Shown one piece after another: positions 1-9,257 of a stretch of 64,000 nucleotides of DNA. The first letter of the stretch is position 1. Every line of letters begins with the position of its first letter. This DNA comes from JANSWP01 sp041941305 (lineage in GTDB: Bacteria; Bacteroidota; Bacteroidia; Chitinophagales; Saprospiraceae), in the NCBI GenBank assembly GCA_041941305.1, contig JBGTQJ010000039.1, positions 20,094 through 84,093 of the forward strand, given 5' to 3'. The translations under genes were made by a program, and so were the position numbers. The notes under the pieces were generated by a model. The model searched no databases and was not told where the DNA came from. It worked only from the letters and a program-made list of their open reading frames with translations.

Positions 1-421
1 GACCATCAATGGTTGGTCCTCCTATATAAAAGGCTTTTAGCTTTTCCCCTTTTTTATTATAAGCTTCTACCTTGATCCCATACGCCGCCAATTCTTTAAC
101 CGCATTGTCTATTGCAGAGGATGGTGGTTGATATTGCATTCGCAGGGAGGTCAGTACCTCCAGAATACTGTTGATTGCTCCTGGTCTTACCGGAGATATG
201 TTATTGTACAACCAATGGTCACCATTTCTGGTCAAAGTGGTTGTTTCTCCAGTCCTTTTGGCAATGAATACTTTGTGAATGTCTTCCTCTTTTTCGATTT
301 TAAAGTTCCGGTCCCAGCCCAAAACCGTCGACCGTTGTGTTTTTTCCTTTTTTTGAGAAAAGAGGTAGGCTGCACCTCCCAAAAGGACAAAAATCAAGAG
401 TAATAATATTGTTTTTTTCAT
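1..421 (-). CDS. DUF4340-type membrane-anchored protein, 3' part cut by window edge
   Basis: The reading frame starts at an ATG at 421 and runs off the left edge with 140 codons visible. Residues about 4-20 form a single hydrophobic segment after two lysines (MKKTILLLLIFVLLGG), which should anchor the protein in the inner membrane with the rest outside. The following region (RNGDHWLYNN, then EVLTSLRMQYQPPSS and ELAAYGIKVEAY) has the pattern of DUF4340 proteins, which usually lie next to GldF/GldG-like transporters. It is the last visible gene of the minus-strand gld cluster, 282 bp after gldG. Its biochemical role is unknown; a structural part in the ABC complex is an inference from position. 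Confidence 0.75.
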   Translation of the reverse strand, partial: MKKTILLLLIFVLLGGAAYLFSQKKEKTQRSTVLGWDRNFKIEKEEDIHKVFIAKRTGETTTLTRNGDHWLYNNISPVRPGAINSILEVLTSLRMQYQPPSSAIDNAVKELAAYGIKVEAYNKKGEKLKAFYIGGPTIDG

Positions 422-523
422 AGCTTAGGATTTGGTTCTCTTCTTTTTTCCAATCGCTGAAAAAAGAAACAAAAAAAGCTTGGCTGTAAATATTTTGGCT
501 AAAATTCAATTCCAAACCCGCTC

Positions 524-566
524 GTACCCAAACTCACCTTCGTTCCTCAGGTTCAAACATGGGTAC
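524..566. repeat. Small intergenic inverted repeat
   Basis: The arms GTACCCA (524-530) and TGGGTAC (560-566) enclose a sequence containing TTCGTTCCTCAGG. It lies in the 282-bp gap between gldG and the DUF4340 gene. The rest of that gap shows no reading frame worth calling. Confidence 0.3.
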
Positions 567-703
567 TTTTAATCCACCACTTAATTGAATTTCTTAACAC
601 CAAAATCTTTAATGCCGAACGATATGAATGTATCTAATCAAAAAATTACTACTTTAAAAAATTCACTTTAGATCATTTTCCTAAAGGAAAAAGAAGAACA
701 CAC

Positions 704-2410
704 TTATCCTGCATACTTCTTCCGCCTTCTCCAATTGTAAAACAAGCCGAAAGCTGTCAGAAATACCAAGGGTAAAATGATATTGATCAATTGCCATTTG
801 GTTCTCTCACTTTGTGCACGCACTGTGTCGAGCAACCTCAATTTCACATCTTTGTTTCTGGCTTCAATGATGCTACTTTGATCGCGGAGGTATTCTATGG
901 CATTGATTAAAAAATCTTTATTCGCAAATTCGTATTTCGCAAAGCGATTGAAACCAAGGGGCATGACCTGTCCTTTTTCAGCATTGGCGATGTGATTTCT
1001 GGCAATATCTCCGTCTGATACTATCAACATTTTGGTTGGGGCACTTACTGCTTTGAATTCCTGATTCAATTGTTGCAGCATATTGTTCATGCCTTCGGTA
1101 ATTCGATGTTCATACAATGAAGGAAAAGTGCCTTCCAGCAATACCGCCACATTTTGATAGGGTTTGTTGAACTTTGTGGTATCAGGCTCAAATCGCGTGA
1201 TGTCAAAACTAATTCTAGACAATTCCCTTTGAAAGCGACTATGCCTGGAGGAACGCAGCAAGATGGTCTTTTTGACAGGTGTTTTTGTTCGAAATGTATC
1301 AATGGTTGTAGGGAACATCAAATTGACCCCATCCAGGTTTTTGACAATGGGATGCTTGGTTTCAGGGAAAATGATGGGGTGGTAATACCATTGCTTTAAG
1401 TCGATTGTTCCCGTTGGGTCAACCTGAAGCGGAATGGGGGAACATTGCAAGTCCAAAACCAAATGTGGATTGACGCGTGCGCCGTATTTGAACAATAAGT
1501 CCTCAATATTCAAATCATAACTGATGGGAACATAATTGCCTCTTCTACCTACACTATCCAAATTTACATTCAAGGCATCCACTAGCCAGATCACTTTACC
1601 CCCGTTCATCACATATTGATCGATCAAAAATTTATCGCGCTCTGAAAATGGGGTTTTTGGTTTGGCGATTACCAAAACTTTGACATCCTGGGGGATGTAA
1701 GTTGCACTATCCAACTGAAAAACCCCAACATCATAGTTGTTTCGCAGGGTCTGTACCAAATCCTGTCGCTCGATATCCCGCAATTCACCATGTCCTTTGG
1801 TAAAAGCAACGATGTCTCGATGCCCGGAATAAATTCTTTGAATAGCGCTGGCGAACTTGTATTCCAATAAACTGATGGAATTGTTCAAATGCCTTTCTTG
1901 TGCTTCAAAGCCCAACCCAGGACCCTCTTCCAGTAAATCTACTGTCGCCATTCTACCTTTAAAATGCACTTTTGCCCAAGGGTAAATCAATTGCTCAGAT
2001 TGTCCAGCTACGTCACGTACCTGAAGTGCTGTAGGGATGATCCCATCTTTTGATAATTCAGTTCTGATTTGGTTAATCTCTTCAATGGAACCTTCACTGG
2101 GATTGAAAAATTCATATTCGATGTAACCAGATTCGGACCGAAAATCATCCAATAATTCTATCACCGCTTTTTGTAAGCGTTTAAAACCAGCAGGAAACTC
2201 ACCATCCAGCAAAATTTCGACGTATACGACTTCATCCAGGTTGTTCAGTAAATCTACGGTAGGTTCAGTTAGTGTAAATCGCTTCTCTTCTGTCATGTCC
2301 CAATAGGTATAAAACACATTGCCGAGGACATTAATGGCAATTAGAATTCCCAGTAAGAGCAATAGATTTAAGATAGATTGAGTTCTTTTATCTTTTTTAG
2401 TTTGACGCAT
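704..2410 (-). CDS. gldG: Gliding motility-associated ABC transporter auxiliary protein GldG
   Basis: The 568-residue product is the extracytoplasmic partner of the GldA/GldF transporter found in gliding Bacteroidota. One hydrophobic segment near residues 14-36 anchors the N-terminus and a second at the C-terminus (ending in an RRRKKYAG tail) anchors the other end. The large domain between them faces the periplasm and matches the ABC_transp_aux/GldG fold. It contains the characteristic stretch DKFLIDQYVMNGGKVIWLVD and later LIVSDGDIARN. The length matches the family (about 550-570). It follows gldF by 18 bp, so the two are co-transcribed. The substrate of this transporter is not established. 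Confidence 0.9.
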   Translation of the reverse strand: MRQTKKDKRTQSILNLLLLLGILIAINVLGNVFYTYWDMTEEKRFTLTEPTVDLLNNLDEVVYVEILLDGEFPAGFKRLQKAVIELLDDFRSESGYIEYEFFNPSEGSIEEINQIRTELSKDGIIPTALQVRDVAGQSEQLIYPWAKVHFKGRMATVDLLEEGPGLGFEAQERHLNNSISLLEYKFASAIQRIYSGHRDIVAFTKGHGELRDIERQDLVQTLRNNYDVGVFQLDSATYIPQDVKVLVIAKPKTPFSERDKFLIDQYVMNGGKVIWLVDALNVNLDSVGRRGNYVPISYDLNIEDLLFKYGARVNPHLVLDLQCSPIPLQVDPTGTIDLKQWYYHPIIFPETKHPIVKNLDGVNLMFPTTIDTFRTKTPVKKTILLRSSRHSRFQRELSRISFDITRFEPDTTKFNKPYQNVAVLLEGTFPSLYEHRITEGMNNMLQQLNQEFKAVSAPTKMLIVSDGDIARNHIANAEKGQVMPLGFNRFAKYEFANKDFLINAIEYLRDQSSIIEARNKDVKLRLLDTVRAQSERTKWQLINIILPLVFLTAFGLFYNWRRRKKYAG

Positions 2411-2428
2411 TAGTGTTAGTTAAGGAAA

Positions 2429-3160
2429 TTACCATTTTCTTCTTTCCAGAGAGGTCATCGTCATAATCACGAAAGCCCCAATCAAGGTTAAAAAATAAAT
2501 CACATCACGGGTATCTACCAACCCACGACTTATCGAATTATAATGATAATCAATACCAATCATTTGAATAACATCATCCAGTTTGCCAACAAATACAGGT
2601 AGCTTGCTGAAAAACCAAAACCCCCAAAAGAAAATGAAACATAAAAAAGTAGCTAAAATGAATGCTACAATTTGATTCTGAGTAAGTGAGGAAGCAAACA
2701 AACCAATAGCGACAAAAGCACCTGCTAAAAATATCAATCCGATGTATGACCCAAGGATCGCTCCCGAATCCAGATTGCCTTTGGGACTGCCTAACTGATG
2801 TATCGTATAGTAATAAAGTAGGGTAGGCAAAATCGCGAATACCACTAAGCCCAAATTGGCAAAAAATTTCCCGAAAATGATTTCCAAATCACTTAACGGG
2901 CGGGTGACCAATAACTCAATCGTACCCGTTTGTTGCTCTTCCGCAAAAGAACGCATGGTAATCGCCGGTATTAAAAACATAAAAATCATAGGCGCCATGC
3001 TAAACAACTGCTCCAGACTCGCGTGATTGTAACTCAAAACGCTCGTATCGGCAAATACCCAAATTACCAAACCCAATACTATCAGGAATACGCCAATCAC
3101 GATGTAACCTATCAGGGAACTGAAAAATGTGTTTATCTCTTTTCTAAAAATGCTATACAT
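2429..3160 (-). CDS. gldF: Gliding motility-associated ABC transporter permease GldF
   Basis: This is a 243-residue integral membrane protein with about six hydrophobic segments, beginning MYSIFRKEINTFFSS as in GldF/ABC-2 permeases. The motif TMRSFAEEQQTGTIELLVTR after the second segment is the conserved ABC-2 cytoplasmic loop that contacts the ATPase. GldA supplies ATP hydrolysis and GldG the outer domain. The ATG at 3160 gives a normal family length. It is separated from the upstream unknown gene by a TGGTTACTGG-type repeat tract, which is unusual inside an apparent operon. Confidence 0.92.
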   Translation of the reverse strand: MYSIFRKEINTFFSSLIGYIVIGVFLIVLGLVIWVFADTSVLSYNHASLEQLFSMAPMIFMFLIPAITMRSFAEEQQTGTIELLVTRPLSDLEIIFGKFFANLGLVVFAILPTLLYYYTIHQLGSPKGNLDSGAILGSYIGLIFLAGAFVAIGLFASSLTQNQIVAFILATFLCFIFFWGFWFFSKLPVFVGKLDDVIQMIGIDYHYNSISRGLVDTRDVIYFLTLIGAFVIMTMTSLERRKW

Positions 3161-3167
3161 GTGCGTT

Positions 3168-3252
3168 GGATTCTGGTTTTCTGGTTTTCTGGGTTCTAGT
3201 TACTGGTTATCGGGTTACTGGTCACTGGTCACTGGTTATCTGGTTACTGGTT
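3168..3252. repeat. Intergenic tandem word tract (TGGTTACTGG type)
   Basis: Degenerate 6-11 bp units built on CTGGTT (CTGGTTTTCTGG, GTTACTGGTT, TCACTGGTCACTGG) fill the whole gap between gldF and the unknown gene at 3253. They stop almost exactly at the stop codon. No complementary arm is obvious here. The same words recur at 37549-37690, 40076-40193, 52712-52797 and 54952-54990. Confidence 0.8.
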
Positions 3253-3903
3253 CTATTGTTCACCTATCTTTCCAGGGACGAAAATCTCATGTCTATCGTC
3301 GTAAATAAGTAAGCACTTGAACAATTTCTCTTTGGTTTCTTGTGGGGTGAGTTCGGCAACTGCTTTAGATAATCCAGCGTCATCCTGAATCCAGTCTAAC
3401 AGATTGATCTTATTGAAGTCTGTTACCTCTCCTGTTGCAAAAAGCATCATTTTTTCAATTACAACATCTTGTTCACGTTCGATAACAGCGGTACGGAAGG
3501 GTTTGCCATTTAAGGGATTATAAGCGGACATTGGAAATCGAACCGATTTGGAATCAGCATAGGTGAAGTAGCAGATTTTTCCTCTCACCCGAAGGGCAAC
3601 AAAAGTGGTTAAATCCTTATAAGAAGGAGCTTCTTCCAAATAGATATAGGGAATGCCGCTTAGACTCAAGGAGAATATATCTTCCAGAATTAAACTATCA
3701 CCGTTATTTACTTTTATAAAGTCGACGGTTGCTAAGAAAGTCTGTGGATTTGCGAATAAATTTGATTCTACTTCCTCCCAACGATAATCAGGTTGGTTGT
3801 TTTGAAAAGACTCCAGACTCAGGTATATGCCATCCTTGAAAAGGAAGTTTTTCGATACGCGAAGACTGTCTTGCGAATAAGATATATTAATAGCAAATAG
3901 CAT
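3253..3903 (-). CDS. Unknown exported protein inside the gld cluster
   Basis: I do not recognise the family. The open frame extends upstream to 4056, but that part translates repeat-like DNA (GCCAACTGCCAACTGCC at 4027-4043). The ATG at 3903 starts a credible signal peptide (MLFAINISYSQ, cleavage after the Ala/Ser-rich end) and gives 216 residues. The mature part is hydrophilic with alternating beta-type segments (GIPYIYLEEAP, TFVALRVRGKICYFTYAD) and a helical, acidic C-terminus. It lies between gldA (158 bp upstream) and gldF (92 bp downstream) on the same strand, so a periplasmic accessory role is possible but unproven. A start a few codons upstream cannot be excluded. Confidence 0.6.
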   Translation of the reverse strand: MLFAINISYSQDSLRVSKNFLFKDGIYLSLESFQNNQPDYRWEEVESNLFANPQTFLATVDFIKVNNGDSLILEDIFSLSLSGIPYIYLEEAPSYKDLTTFVALRVRGKICYFTYADSKSVRFPMSAYNPLNGKPFRTAVIEREQDVVIEKMMLFATGEVTDFNKINLLDWIQDDAGLSKAVAELTPQETKEKLFKCLLIYDDRHEIFVPGKIGEQ

Positions 3904-4061
3904 TAAGAAAAGGAAATGAAACTTAGTCCCTGTTCTCCATCGGCAACTCTGTTTGGGTGAAGTAGTTTGCGGAGAAGTTTCCCTGTCCGGATCGGGATCT
4001 AGGGTACGAAGGTTTTTACTCCTAGCCAACTGCCAACTGCCAACTGTAAACTGCATACTGA

Positions 4062-4967
4062 TTATTTTGTAAGTTCCTGAAAAACATTCTCTACACTGAA
4101 CACTTCCTTTCGCATTTCCAGCAGGGTTAAATTATTTGAAACCGCAAAATTGAAAACAGCTTCGCGAATGTCTTTATCTTGGTCTGAAGCTAATTTCCAG
4201 TGTGTTTTGCCGAGGGCATCTACTCTCTTCACATTTTCAATTTGTTTTAATAGTGTTTTATTGACCTTTTGTCTGAATTCAACAGTCACAATGGATTCGC
4301 CACTTACTTTTTCCTGCAGTTTTTGAATTGGGTCATTGGCGACTACCTTTCCTTTATTGATAATCAAAACCCTATCACAAAGTGCCTGTACTTCCTGCAT
4401 GATGTGAGTAGAAAATATCACCGTTTTTTCTTTACCCAACTGTTTTATCAAACTTCGAATCTCTGCCAACTGATTGGGATCTAACCCTGAAGTTGGCTCA
4501 TCGAGAATTAAAATTTCGGGGTCGTGCAACATTGCCTGGGCTAATCCAACTCGTTGTCGATATCCTTTTGACAAAGCTCCAATACGCTTTTTCTGTTCCC
4601 TTTCTAAACCCGTCATTTCAATCATTTTATCAACTCTCCCTTGTACATTTTTTACTTTGTGCAGGCCTGCCACAAAGTTTAGGTACTCTTTAACGTACAT
4701 TTCTTTGTACAAAGGGTTGTGTTCGGGCAGGTAACCAATTTTCTTTCGCACCTCCATTGGCTCTTTTTCTACATCAAAGCCACAAACTTCAGCGGTTCCT
4801 TCAGATTGAGGCAAAAAACAGGTGATGATCTTCATCGTAGTGGTTTTCCCAGCCCCGTTGGGACCCAGAAATCCAAGAACTTCTCCCTTATTGGCTTCAA
4901 AGGAAACCGCATCCACAGCTTTTTGCTGCCCAAAGATTTTCGTTAGATTATTGACTTTTACAGACAC
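4062..4967 (-). CDS. gldA: Gliding motility-associated ABC transporter ATPase GldA
   Basis: This is a 301-residue cytoplasmic ABC ATPase. Walker A is GPNGAGKTT (about residues 35-43), the signature is LSKGYRQRVGLAQ, Walker B is ILILDEPTSGLD and the switch histidine lies in IFSTHIMQEV. A C-terminal extension of about 90 residues is typical of ATPases for ABC-2 permeases. It energises GldF/GldG. It is the first gene of the minus-strand cluster, so the cluster promoter should lie in the 508-bp gap to its right. Confidence 0.92.
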   Translation of the reverse strand: MSVKVNNLTKIFGQQKAVDAVSFEANKGEVLGFLGPNGAGKTTTMKIITCFLPQSEGTAEVCGFDVEKEPMEVRKKIGYLPEHNPLYKEMYVKEYLNFVAGLHKVKNVQGRVDKMIEMTGLEREQKKRIGALSKGYRQRVGLAQAMLHDPEILILDEPTSGLDPNQLAEIRSLIKQLGKEKTVIFSTHIMQEVQALCDRVLIINKGKVVANDPIQKLQEKVSGESIVTVEFRQKVNKTLLKQIENVKRVDALGKTHWKLASDQDKDIREAVFNFAVSNNLTLLEMRKEVFSVENVFQELTK

Positions 4968-5475
4968 TTATAGCAATAAATTATGAATGATAATTTGTGA
5001 ATGATTCATTCTCCCTTTATTCATAAAGGTTTTTAGAGGCTTAATAGACGGCAAAACTACTAATTTTCCAAATTTTCCTTATTCCGGAAAAGCGCTTCCA
5101 ACTGCTTAAAAAACGTTTTACTTATCAGTCATTGTGTTTGATACTTCAAAAACCAGCATTCACACAACGAAATGGCATGATTAAAGTTATGTTAAGACCA
5201 GAACAAATAATGATTTTGACTTATATACGGAGCTATTTTTGGTTTATTTGAGGCAAACATACTCTAATACAAAAGGCAGACTTATTATTTATTTGAGCCT
5301 AAAAAGGTCTAAAGCATTACACTTTGAAAACTAGCATCGAACAGTTATAGAAGCTGCAGAGCTGGTACATAGTTTGTACTTTTGCAAACTGTTTTTTAAA
5401 AACTTAATCAATAAATCTTTCCGGCCACTTGGTTGATCACAATCATCCATCTGGTCAGATTGTCAAATTAGAATA
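4968..5475. other. Divergent intergenic region between gldA and DUF547 gene
   Basis: This 508-bp gap is AT-rich and has no convincing reading frame. At 4976-5035 short ATGAATGAT-like words and their complement ATTCATTCT form a weak hairpin near the gldA start. A -7 box for the rightward gene lies at 5377. The remainder shows nothing recognisable and should hold the gldA promoter. Confidence 0.5.
5377..5384 (+). promoter_or_regulatory. Putative Bacteroidota -7 box for DUF547 gene
   Basis: TACTTTTG matches the Bacteroidota -7 consensus TAnnTTTG. It would start a transcript near 5391, leaving a leader of about 85 nt before the ATG at 5476. No clear -33 TTTG is visible. Confidence 0.4.
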
Positions 5476-6657
5476 ATGAGATTGCTTGTAAAATACACGA
5501 TTGTCTTTTTTGCCATCATTTTTGTTGCTGCATGCGGTAATGAAGGGACCGATTCTACTCACGAGGAAGCCAGTTTAAATGAAGCACAAACCTCAGAGAC
5601 ATCAGCCCAATCCACAGTAGAGGTTCCAGTCAATGACCAAAGTTCAACCAATACCCCTGCACAAGAGGCGCAACCTTCCCAATTGGCGAAAAATACCGTT
5701 TCAAAATTTTCTGAACCTGAGAAGAAAAAAGAAGGTTCTGTAAACCAAAGATTTAAAGATTTGGCTACCAATAAGGTGAAAGAGAAATTAACTGACGAAC
5801 CTGGTCGGGTGCTTTCAGAAATTGATCAGAAATATGAAAAAGTTGAACTAACTCCTTTGCAGGAACACCGAACCAATAAAAAAGATAAGGTCATTCTGGA
5901 AGGCTCCTATACAGGAATGACAGCAGATCCAGCAAAAATGGCAGAAATGGCTGCCAAAAGGAATAAGCAGATTAATCAGACCATTACTGTGGATAATTCT
6001 TCGGATAAAACCACAGATTTGATCCATTCGATTTGGCATAGTTTGATATCTCAATATGTTTCCAGCTCTGGGGCAGTAATTTATTCCGGATTTCAAAGTA
6101 AACAAGCGGAGTTAGATGCCTATTTGAATGAACTTTCTAAAAACCCGCCCCAAAGCACTTGGTCCAGGAATGAAATAATGGCTTATTGGATCAATGCCTA
6201 TAATGCGTTTACGGTTAAATTGATTGTAGACAATATGCCCATTAAAAGCATTAGGGATTTGGATGGAGGAAAAGTTTGGGATAGAAAGTGGATTAAAATT
6301 GGAGGTAAAACCTATTCTTTGAATAATATTGAAAACGACATCCTTCGACCCAAATACAAAGATGCAAGGATTCATTTCGCTGTAAATTGTGCAGCCAAAT
6401 CCTGCCCTCCACTTTTCAACAGAGCATGGACATCAGGCAATTTAGATAATTACTTTGAGCAGCAAGCTACTGCTTTTATCAATAATCCCAAATTCAATAA
6501 AATCACCAGGTCTAAAGTTGAGGTTTCCAAAATCTTTGAATGGTATGCTGCGGATTTTGGTAATTTGATTGATTATTTGAATAAATACTCCAAAGTGAAG
6601 ATAGATAAGAATGCAAAGGTGAGTTATATGGAATACGATTGGGGTTTGAATAATTAA
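5476..6657 (+). CDS. DUF547 domain lipoprotein
   Basis: The 393-residue product begins with a lipoprotein signal (hydrophobic run, then lipobox VAAC, Cys20), so it should be lipid-anchored. Residues about 25-180 are a low-complexity, Ser/Thr/Glu/Lys-rich linker. The C-terminal half carries the DUF547 domain: the helix YWINAYNAFTVKLIVDNMP and the later NCAAKSCPPL are its hallmark segments. DUF547 has distant similarity to cysteine-peptidase folds, but activity is not established. The gene stands alone, with a -7 box at 5377 and a long hairpin after its stop codon. Confidence 0.8.
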   Translation: MRLLVKYTIVFFAIIFVAACGNEGTDSTHEEASLNEAQTSETSAQSTVEVPVNDQSSTNTPAQEAQPSQLAKNTVSKFSEPEKKKEGSVNQRFKDLATNKVKEKLTDEPGRVLSEIDQKYEKVELTPLQEHRTNKKDKVILEGSYTGMTADPAKMAEMAAKRNKQINQTITVDNSSDKTTDLIHSIWHSLISQYVSSSGAVIYSGFQSKQAELDAYLNELSKNPPQSTWSRNEIMAYWINAYNAFTVKLIVDNMPIKSIRDLDGGKVWDRKWIKIGGKTYSLNNIENDILRPKYKDARIHFAVNCAAKSCPPLFNRAWTSGNLDNYFEQQATAFINNPKFNKITRSKVEVSKIFEWYAADFGNLIDYLNKYSKVKIDKNAKVSYMEYDWGLNN

Positions 6658-6681
6658 AATCTCAATTAAAATTAAAATGAA

Positions 6682-6740
6682 AATTAAAATGAAAATCAAA
6701 ATGAGAATAAAAATTTTTCATTTTGATTTTCATTTTAATT
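6682..6740. terminator. Convergent-gene hairpin made of AAAATTAAAATG words
   Basis: Twenty-three-base arms at 6682-6704 and 6718-6740 are exact reverse complements (ATTAAAATGAAAATCAAAAT on the left). Extra direct copies of the same word lie at 6658-6681. It occupies the whole space between two convergent stop codons and would work in both directions. It is an AT-rich member of the intergenic word family. Confidence 0.75.
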
Positions 6741-6744
6741 TAGA

Positions 6745-7800
6745 TTAAGACAATCCAAGTATCTGGCGATTGATTGCTTCATTTGAGCCTGCACCGGCAA
6801 AATCATCAAATGCCTTTTCAGTCACTTCGATAATGTGTTTTTTGATGAAAGGTGCACCTTCTCTTGCTCCTTGTTCTGATGATTTGATACAGCACTCCCA
6901 TTCCATAACTGCCCATCCATCATAACCATATTGTGATAATTTGGAGAAAATAGTTTTGAAGTCTATTTGTCCATCTCCAAGTGAACGAAAACGTCCTGGT
7001 CGATTGACCCAACTTTGAAATCCGCCATATACGCCAGATCTACCGGTAGGATTAAATTCGGCATCTTTGACGTGGAACATTTTAATGAATTCGTGATAAA
7101 TATCGATGTGTGCCAAATAGTCCATTTGTTGTAAAATGTAGTGGCTTGGGTCATAAAGCATATTGACACGTTTATGATTGCCAGTAGCTTCTCTAAACAT
7201 CTCGAAAGTAATGCCGTCGTGCAAATCTTCACCAGGATGAATTTCATAGCAAACATCAACGCCTAATTCTTCTGCTACATTTAAGATGGGTTCCCATCGT
7301 TTTGCCAGTTCCTTAAATCCGGCTTCAACCAATCCGGCGGGACGTTGTGGCCATGGATACATAGTATGCCACAAAAAAGCACCGGAAAATGTAACATGAA
7401 CATTAATGCCAAGGTTCCTACTTGCCTTCAATGACCAGATGACTTGTTGTTTTGCCCACTCTGTCCGAGCTTTTGGATCATTGTGATATTCTGTTGGTGC
7501 AAAAGCATTAAATCCAATATTGTAAGCGGGATGTACAGCTACCAATTGTCCCTGAAGATGTGTGGACAATTCTGTGATTTCCAGTCCATATTCTCCGACC
7601 TTACCTTTCAACTCATCACAATAAGTTTTGCTTTCTGCAGCATTTTTTAAATTAATTAATCGGGATTCCCAGGTTGGAATCTGGACACCGATATAGCCCA
7701 AATCTGCGACCCATTTGCAAATACCTTCCAGAGAGTTAAAAGGGGCTTCATCGCCCATGAATTGTGCCAGGAATATGGCGGGACCTTTTATGGTTTTCAT
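6745..7800 (-). CDS. Sugar phosphate isomerase/epimerase family protein (TIM barrel)
   Basis: The 351-residue product belongs to the AP-endonuclease-2/xylose-isomerase-like barrel family. Expected metal ligands are visible: Glu in VCYEIHPGED, Asp/His in LYDPSHYIL, His in MFHVKDAEFNP and Glu in WAVMEWEC. The family acts on keto and aldo sugars or inositol derivatives in the cytoplasm; the exact substrate cannot be read from sequence. The ATG at 7800 is the first in frame and gives the usual length. It is a single gene, divergent from the acyltransferase at 7928 and convergent with the DUF547 gene. Confidence 0.85.
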   Translation of the reverse strand: MKTIKGPAIFLAQFMGDEAPFNSLEGICKWVADLGYIGVQIPTWESRLINLKNAAESKTYCDELKGKVGEYGLEITELSTHLQGQLVAVHPAYNIGFNAFAPTEYHNDPKARTEWAKQQVIWSLKASRNLGINVHVTFSGAFLWHTMYPWPQRPAGLVEAGFKELAKRWEPILNVAEELGVDVCYEIHPGEDLHDGITFEMFREATGNHKRVNMLYDPSHYILQQMDYLAHIDIYHEFIKMFHVKDAEFNPTGRSGVYGGFQSWVNRPGRFRSLGDGQIDFKTIFSKLSQYGYDGWAVMEWECCIKSSEQGAREGAPFIKKHIIEVTEKAFDDFAGAGSNEAINRQILGLS

Positions 7801-7927
7801 GTTATGTTTTTTTTAGAATCAACAAGGCGGGCAAAATAGGGAATTTTTATATTTTGGACTATCCTTTTTGAATAACTGTAGACAGGTTCAAGTTGCACTT
7901 CATCAAAACAAAATAGAAAACCACCTT

Positions 7928-9043
7928 ATGGCTCAGACGAAAAGATTACTTTCTTTGGACGTTTTTCGCGGCATGACCATTGCTTTTATGATATTGGTCA
8001 ATAATGCCGGAGACTGGGGCAATACCTATGCTCCGCTATTACACGCTGATTGGCATGGATGCACACCTACTGATTTGGTCTTTCCCTTTTTCATTTTTAT
8101 CGTGGGCGTAGCCATTTCTTTTGCTTTGACAAAACGAAAAGAGAGGGGGGACGATATGAAAGCCATTCAAATCAAAATTCTGAAAAGAACCTTGATTATC
8201 TTTTTTATTGGCCTTTTCCTGAACGCATTTCCTTTCTTTAATTTCGGAACGCTTCGAATCCCAGGCGTATTACAGCGGATTGCCATCGTATATGGTATTT
8301 GTGCTTTTATCTTTATCAAAACCAACTTCAAGACTCAGGTTTGGATTACTGTTGGTGTCTTAGTGATATATTGGTTTTTGATGGCGGTGGTGCCTGTTCC
8401 CGGATTTGGATCAGCCAATTATGAAGTTGGTACCAATTTGTCTGCATGGTTGGACAATCAATTGCTTGGAGGGCATTTATATAGTCAAACCAAAACATGG
8501 GATCCTGAGGGTATTTTGAGTACGCTGGGTGCTGTAGGCTCTGGAATGATTGGCGTTTTTACAGGCAGCTGGCTTCGAAAACCCATGGATGACTATAAGA
8601 AATTGACTGGAATGTTTGCAGCAGGGGCAATTTTGATTGGGTTGGCTTTGACCTGGGATTTGGCATTTCCAATTAATAAAAAAATCTGGACGAGCTCTTA
8701 TGCGCTCTACACAGGAGGAATCGCATTACAGTTTTTAGCAATTACTTATTGGTTATTAGATGTCCTGGAGTATAAAAGATGGACCAAACCCTTTGTCGTT
8801 TTTGGTATGAACTCCCTTTTTATTTATGCACTTTCAAGTTTGCTGGCCAAAATATTTATTTACACCAAATGGCAGACAGGAGCTGGAGAGACGCAATCCA
8901 TCCATAGTTGGCTAATGGATAATGTGTTCAATGCACTTTTGGAACCCTACAACGCTTCATTGGCCAATGCTTTGATGCATGTCTTGATATTGTATGTGGT
9001 AGGCTTGATTCTGTACAAAAAGAAGATTTTCATTAAGGTATAA
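7928..9043 (+). CDS. Heparan-alpha-glucosaminide N-acetyltransferase-like membrane protein
   Basis: I place the start at 7928 (MAQTKRLLSLDVFRG), because the 20 upstream codons lack family character. The 371-residue product has about ten membrane segments. The start motif RLLSLDVFRGMTIAFMILVN, then WHGCTPTDLVFPFFIF, is the signature of the DUF5009/HGSNAT-like family. These move acetyl groups across a membrane onto amino sugars; in Bacteroidota they often accompany amino-sugar use. The expected histidine of the first loop (HADWHG) is present. The neighbour at 6745 is a sugar isomerase on the other strand, which fits sugar metabolism only loosely. Confidence 0.8.
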   Translation: MAQTKRLLSLDVFRGMTIAFMILVNNAGDWGNTYAPLLHADWHGCTPTDLVFPFFIFIVGVAISFALTKRKERGDDMKAIQIKILKRTLIIFFIGLFLNAFPFFNFGTLRIPGVLQRIAIVYGICAFIFIKTNFKTQVWITVGVLVIYWFLMAVVPVPGFGSANYEVGTNLSAWLDNQLLGGHLYSQTKTWDPEGILSTLGAVGSGMIGVFTGSWLRKPMDDYKKLTGMFAAGAILIGLALTWDLAFPINKKIWTSSYALYTGGIALQFLAITYWLLDVLEYKRWTKPFVVFGMNSLFIYALSSLLAKIFIYTKWQTGAGETQSIHSWLMDNVFNALLEPYNASLANALMHVLILYVVGLILYKKKIFIKV

Positions 9044-9121
9044 AAAATAAATACATGTGTCATCCCGCATTTTCAGATTGTTTCTTAAATCATATAACTT
9101 CAACTCACTATGTGATGTTCT

Positions 9122-9180
9122 TTTGTTGCGGGGTGCGAGTTGTGGGTTAGCCAAACCCGCAACTCGCACCCCGCAACAAA
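9122..9180. terminator. GC-rich convergent hairpin (GGGGTGCGAG type)
   Basis: Arms of 27 bases (left with GCGGGGTGCGAGTTGTGGG; right with CAACTCGCACCCCGCAAC) pair with one mismatch around a 5-nt loop. It lies between convergent genes. The words are those of the arms flanking the four-helix-bundle gene and of the 23340 repeat. Confidence 0.8.
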
Positions 9181-9257
9181 TTGAATATCAATAGATTAGG
9201 TAAAGGAAATGTATGAAATGGACTTTATCGCCAAAATTCGGGATGGTGCATGTTCAA

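Noticed and set aside
128..403. Plus-strand 91-codon frame at the left edge
   Set aside because: It lies opposite the clearly coding DUF4340 frame on the minus strand.
3904..4056. N-terminal extension of the unknown gld-cluster gene
   Set aside because: It translates repeat-like GCCAACT words, and a good signal peptide starts at 3903.
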